This document shows positions 60,101 to 64,000 of a stretch of 64,000 nucleotides of DNA, one piece after another; position 1 is the stretch's first letter; every line of letters begins with the position of its first letter. The DNA is from Lytechinus variegatus (Eukaryota > Echinodermata > Echinoidea > Temnopleuroida > Toxopneustidae), in the NCBI RefSeq assembly GCF_018143015.1, contig NC_054758.1, positions 10,028,501-10,092,500 of the forward strand, in the 5' to 3' direction. Both the position numbers and the translations under genes were made by a program. The notes under the pieces are model-generated. The model searched no databases. It was not told where the DNA came from and saw only the letters and a list, made by a program, of their open reading frames with translations.

Positions 60101-62582
60101 TCGGTGACTGCGAGCAACAGAACAGGACCATTCTTAATTGCAGTCGGGAACGATGGGTGTCAGGGATCACGTGCGTCAGTTGTAAGTATGTTCCCGCTTT
60201 CCTCAAACTTTCTTTTACTGCCAGTTTATATTTGTAGATAGATTAGTGATGGGGGAGGGGGTGGTGTGGGGATGAATCACTCCTTCGAGGTTCTAATTCA
60301 ATACCGCAGCCTACATGGGAGAGGAATGTCTCGCACCCCCTTCTAACTCCCACAAATCCCTTTTAAATCGCTATGCATGAGCACAGTTATGTTGATATGG
60401 AAAACACGGGAAGTAAGGTTATCCATTCGTTGTATTTTCTGAGAAGTGTGTCCGTTCCTATTTTTGAAGAGAATCAAACCACTGGCTGATCCAGAGAGGG
60501 GCACATTCGGCCCATGCTCCTCTCTCTCTTGAGAAACACAAACACATTTATAGGAGTATATATTATGCATACGCAAGCGAGGACCTTTTTTCTTGCAATT
60601 TTTTCCTGGATGCAAATGATCTCCATTTTTCTAGTGAACACCCTTTTTTGCTTCCCATCCCCTACTTTGTAAAGTCCTGGTCCCTTCCTTGAATCAAACC
60701 CAATGAAAAATTCTCATCATTACAGTGCCAGTCCGCCTCGTCTCTAGAAATAATGATGAGGGAAGAGTTGAAGTATACCATGGAATATCTTGGTCTGCTA
60801 TCTCCTATTCCTCCTGGAACTCCCGCGCTGCCGATGTTGTCTGTCGCATGCTCGGCTACGCCGGCGCTACTGCAGCGTACCGGGATGAAGAACTGTATGA
60901 AGCGCCCTCTGTGAATGTTCTGTTGGAGAGAGTCATCTGTAACGGAACAGAAATAAATATTGCCCATTGCAACATGTCGGAGTTTGGGAGGTTGACTTAC
61001 AGCCCAGACGGATATGCAGCCGCAAGGTGTCAAGGAGAGAGTATGTACATAGATCATGTAGGTCTCACAACAGCCTACTAAAGATCAGCAATTACACACA
61101 CACCAATGAATAGATATTGATTACCACATTACATGAAACATAATCCATTTTGGAATGGCAAGAAACAAATGATATACATGTATATCCTAAGAGGTAGAGT
61201 ATTTTGTGCAGTGTGATTCAGATAATTCGACTGAGATATATTGTTCTCTCTAGCTGTCAAAGCCAATAAGCACGTACAACCACATTTTACTATGTTTTAT
61301 GCTTTTGTTGATTTTAAATCCTGTGTTGCTTCCCATAAACGACCAGTAAACCAAAATCGTTCACTGCAATTACTTCTTAAATGTAGTTCTTTTGTCTCCT
61401 CATAACCGTATATCTCGATACTAAGCCTATGCTACTTTCCATATGTTACCCTTTCACTTCAGTGGATGTCCCAATCAGACTACAAGGAAGCGAAGACACA
61501 AATTCGGGAAGGGTCGAAATATTCTACTACGGATCTTGGGGTACAATCTGCGCAACTGGCGACCTAATTAGGACGACCGGAAATGAGCACTACGCCATGA
61601 ACATCGCAAACGTCCTTTGTAGGATGCTTGGGTTCCCGAGGGCGTTGTCCTACGAGTGCTGCGGTCAGTACGGACATGGGACCGGAGGAATCTACCTGGA
61701 CACCCTTAAATGCAGTGGCAAGGAAGCCAACGTTCTGGAATGCCCAAAGAGCGACCAAGGATTGCACAGGAGATGCAACCACTTTATGGACCTCGGAGTC
61801 ACTTGCCAGCCAAAAGGTTCGTCTTCTTTGATGTATAGATCCAACAAACGAAAAACGTGAAACCAGAATGTGTCTGAAGATGAATATTAGTACCTCTTTT
61901 CGTGTGCATGTATTTTAAAGACCTATACAATCTGTAATGATATGTTGAATATATTGAATTCTATTATGAATGGAACAATTATAGTTCGTGTGAAAATGGG
62001 CATAAAACGTTCACTATAATGAACTTATACAAGTAAATCAAACCAAAAATTTCAAACCCCATTCAAAGAGTAGCCTAATAATGGAAAACTGTTGCTCTGT
62101 ATTTGTCCCAAGACATTTCTTTTAACCCGTCGGAGACTGTGGCAGCACATATAGTCTGTTGGAAAAACATGTCATAGCCAAATTATTCATTTTGTAACTC
62201 TGCCCGCTTACAGTTGACTATCGCATCCGGCTTCTTGGTGGACCATCCCCACTGGAGGGCAGGGTTGAAGTGAAGTCAGACGCCTCTGGCACTTGGGGGA
62301 CAGTGTGCGACGACAACTGGGATTTGACAGACTCCAACGTAGTCTGCAGGATGCTCGGCTATGAGCGGGCGGAAAGCTACTCCTGCGGTCTGTATGAGAA
62401 GACGTCCAAACGTAGACCTATCCTCCTTGACGAGGTCGAATGTGATGGGACAGAGACGAACATCGGACATTGCAGAGTTCATTATCGGCATGATTGCTCA
62501 CATGACGAGGACGTCGAAGTGAAATGTGTCGACTGGACTACATCCGCGTCTTCAACCCAAAGTAACACAAAGAAAATAACAG
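54132..62582 (+). CDS. SRCR receptor copy 2: six SRCR domains, 3' partial
   Basis: Coding exons in the window: first exon to 54174, then 56370-56732, 58291-58656, 59858-60181, 60726-61040, 61463-61816, 62214-62582. Exons 2-7 are each one SRCR domain in phase 1-1. The first exon is the problem: the ATG matching copy 1 (54112) reaches the donor in phase 0 because one C has been lost, so it would frameshift into exon 2. An ATG at 54132 is in the right frame and gives a short leader MYRLLYLLALDHG, but its context is weak (T at -3) and two ATGs (54100, 54112) precede it. Spacer, membrane and tail exons should lie beyond 64000. Compared with copy 1 there is one extra N-terminal domain. Confidence 0.75.
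55305..56207. repeat. 53-bp minisatellite, intron 1 of SRCR copy 2
   Basis: About sixteen units of the same 53-bp repeat as in copy 1 but far more uniform: most units from 55500 on read gagatgatcagatgacgaga, tctcggatctcatcatgtct, acatcctttaacagan with few changes. Confirmed spacing: 'tcagatgacg' at 55561 and 55614. Confidence 0.92.
56370..56732 (+). CDS. SRCR copy 2 exon 2, first SRCR domain (absent from copy 1)
   Basis: 121 residues, phase 1-1: GTAQTNGKNIRLVGGRNQYE start; WSTVCDDYF, ANVLCRMLG, HYCCAKFGEG, KVYCEG, ITDCDH, RYYCEH, GLECDP. All six canonical cysteines plus the vicinal pair. Its closest relative in the window is the next domain, suggesting exon duplication within the gene. Confidence 0.87.
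57028..58127. mobile_element. 1.1-kb element with GTCTCACCTGC termini and five DR1 motifs
   Basis: GTCTCACCTGC at 57028-57038 is inverted as GCAGGTGAGAC at 58117-58127. After a GCG-triplet tract (57070-57122) come about six diverged tandem units of roughly 120-180 bp containing 'catgaccaaggtcaaaggtca', 'tttagggtcaatgaactttggcc' and 'cataactttgaaagtttatgg'. It lies in intron 2 of SRCR copy 2 within the DNA that copy 1 has lost. No coding capacity. Confidence 0.75.
58291..58656 (+). CDS. SRCR copy 2 exon 3, SRCR domain 2
   Basis: 122 residues, phase 1-1. Orthologous to copy 1 exon 2 with 14 substitutions and a 2-residue deletion (SDYHYRG to SDYRG). The conserved CRMLG core is CQMLG here. All canonical cysteines are kept. 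Confidence 0.87.
58665..59170. mobile_element. Cluster of three foldback MITEs, GGTGGGTG family (copy 2)
   Basis: Three consecutive units of about 165 bp ending near 58838, 58998 and 59165, each with 'tttcataaag'-type and 'tatgaaacac'-type ends and internal 'gatcctttc/gaaaggatc' pairing. The first is the intact version of the one split by the LINE in copy 1. Confidence 0.75.
59858..60181 (+). CDS. SRCR copy 2 exon 4, SRCR domain 3
   Basis: 108 residues, phase 1-1. Differs from copy 1 exon 3 at eight residues; cysteines and the sequons NRT and NCS are kept, and NVT becomes NIT. Confidence 0.87.
60726..61040 (+). CDS. SRCR copy 2 exon 5, SRCR domain 4 lacking one disulfide
   Basis: 105 residues, phase 1-1. 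Six differences from copy 1 exon 4. C2 and C7 are absent here too (AISYSSW; SPDGYAAARC), so the loss predates the duplication. Confidence 0.87.
61463..61816 (+). CDS. SRCR copy 2 exon 6, SRCR domain 5
   Basis: 118 residues, phase 1-1. Only three substitutions from copy 1 exon 5 (H/Y, I/L, I/T). Vicinal ECCGQYG kept. Confidence 0.88.
62214..62582 (+). CDS. SRCR copy 2 exon 7, SRCR domain 6
   Basis: 123 residues, phase 1-1. Three substitutions from copy 1 exon 6, one of which is Arg to Cys (ESYSRGLYEK to ESYSCGLYEK), adding a seventh, odd cysteine. Confidence 0.88.
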
Positions 62583-64000
62583 GTAAAGGTACTTTCTCTT
62601 ACCACTTTCAAAAGAATGGGCCCCACAACGGTACGGTTAAAAACAAAAGACAGAGTCTTGTCTTTCATCAGGTAAGCGTTTCATGAAAAGACTTGTCGGA
62701 CGTTTTATCCGACAGTTACCATAATAACAGTGCCTCTTGGCCAATGAAAATCAGGGAAAGATGTTAGATCTGACAACTTGTCGGACATAAATGTTGATAA
62801 AACGCTCCTCTGGAAAACTTTTTTTGGTCCGATGAGTTGTGAGATAAAACGCCTTTCCTTGACTTTGATTAGCGGAATAGGGTTGTCGGATAAAACATCC
62901 GAACGTCCTTTCATGAAAAATGCCCATAGAATGGTGTAAGCCTCTTTTCGGTAATCCTTATATTCACCATAGACAGGATGACTGAGGATGCATGAAAGTC
63001 GCGGTGAAAGCACTGAGCTAGAAACACATATATCCCAAAGGCAGGATTCAAATGGAATATGTGTCGTTCACTTATCGTCTTTCATGCATTTTCGATTTCC
63101 CTATATTGTGAATGTGCTATGGATCAACGATAGAAAGGCTATTGCAGGATTTCTACACAAAAGACGGGGCCCTGACATTTGGTAACGGCCCTTGTTTTTT
63201 TACAGTGGCAACCTAATTTCAGGTAGCATTAATGTTAGACATACATTTCCTCCATTATTCTGTAATACGTACGCTTTGAAAAGGATTGTCAAAAAGCCAA
63301 TGTGCTGGTGAGGATGCGTCCGACCAACTGACTTCCCGGTTAGAACCAACATTACATAAAGATCTTTCACCTATCCTCTTTCAGAGTGTTTCTGTTTCTG
63401 TTTATCATAACTCCCGTAGGAACTCCACAGGACCGATTTTTTACAGGTAAACGCCAAGCTAAAATATAACCAATTACATATAGGCAACATTTATACGTCT
63501 AAGTTATTCAGTCATAGTGACTGACCTTATCGACGACAGATATTACTCTCGGGGATTTTCATCAAAATGAAGACATTGGCAGAGTGGGGATTCGAACTCA
63601 CAACCTGGCGATTATGAGTCCGATGCTCTAATCACTGGATCACACGACCCCTTGTTGTTACATCGCTTCTTGGTCATGTGTTCCTTTCAAGCAAGGTCGA
63701 ATTGAATGATCTAGTAAGGAATAGCCAGTTGTTGCCAGAGAAGCCGTCAATGATTATTGTTATTTTGGGACCTTTCTTCATTGGCACTTCTTAGTAGTTT
63801 TAAACAGTAAATATATGTACGTTTCCATAACTAGGCCACTATTTTCACACATACGTAATGGCCTATTACGACAAATGACGTTGGATATTTCACAGCGACA
63901 TTGTTTTTGGCGTTTGACCCTTCTTAGGGGGGAATCCAACCTCGGTCGTAAAATGTGTGAGAGAGGAGAAAATAAGTTAAACAGAATTATAAAAGATTAG
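62583..64000. other. Intron after SRCR copy 2 domain 6, to window end
   Basis: Aligns with 42517-44130 of copy 1 except that copy 2 has an extra segment at about 62640-63000 with 'aagacttgtcggacgttttatccgaca' and its inverse 'tgtcggataaaacatccgaacgtcctttcatg', a likely MITE. It lacks copy 1's CACTG MITE and SINE. A tRNA-Met-like relic is at 63588-63658. No exon. Confidence 0.6.

Larger units (their letters stand above)
52580..64000 (+). repeat. Second copy of the SRCR locus duplication
   Basis: From 'ggtcaatatttcaagaccata' (28829 in copy 1, 52580 here) to the window end, exons, introns and upstream DNA align with 28829-44130, interrupted by copy-specific insertions and deletions. The orientation is direct, so this is a tandem duplication whose right end is outside the window. 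Confidence 0.9.

Overview
The window reads as an animal nuclear genome, most likely an echinoderm and probably a sea urchin. The evidence is large AT-rich introns with GT..AG junctions, many short inverted-repeat elements, tRNA-headed SINEs, a non-LTR retrotransposon, and tandem multi-domain SRCR (scavenger receptor cysteine-rich) genes of the kind expanded in sea urchins. The species call is inference; the exon models were built by hand from reading frame, splice phase and consensus splice sites.

Layout. (1) 1-5113 is repeat-rich intergenic DNA: a degenerate tandem array, arrays built on the motif cgcgcttcgcgctcgc, and a complete hAT-like element with a perfect 8-bp target-site duplication. 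(2) 5114-24057, + strand, is an 18-exon gene for a 1,272-residue protein that I recognise as the homolog of the uncharacterised vertebrate protein KIAA2012. It has a conserved N-terminal region, a disordered Ser/Pro/acidic middle, a long Glu/Arg/Lys-rich helix and a conserved C-terminal TRPWVFSYY motif. All junction phases close. Its introns hold MITEs, SINEs, a LINE fragment and a 148-bp tandem array. (3) 24058-28820 is intergenic. (4) 30355-47429, + strand, is a complete 9-exon SRCR gene (copy 1): signal peptide, five SRCR domains, spacer, one transmembrane helix and a short basic tail, 673 residues. A 6.45-kb LINE-bearing insertion sits in its second intron. (5) 47430-52570 is intergenic and holds a SINE and a well-folded 72-nt tRNA with a UCA anticodon. 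(6) 52580-64000 is a second copy of the whole locus (copy 2), with six SRCR domains; it runs off the window before the transmembrane exons.

How the genes relate. The two SRCR loci are a direct tandem duplication of at least 11 kb in which introns and upstream DNA are still alignable. Copy 1 has lost the first SRCR exon, its TATA box and a proximal CCAAT box. Copy 2 keeps all of these but has a 1-bp deletion in its signal-peptide exon. Protein divergence between the copies falls steadily from the outermost shared domain (about 11%) to the membrane-proximal one (about 2%). Several transposon insertions in copy 1 can be dated after the duplication because copy 2 keeps the empty site. The SRCR genes are probable surface or immune receptors by family knowledge only; the KIAA2012-like gene is functionally unrelated as far as can be seen.
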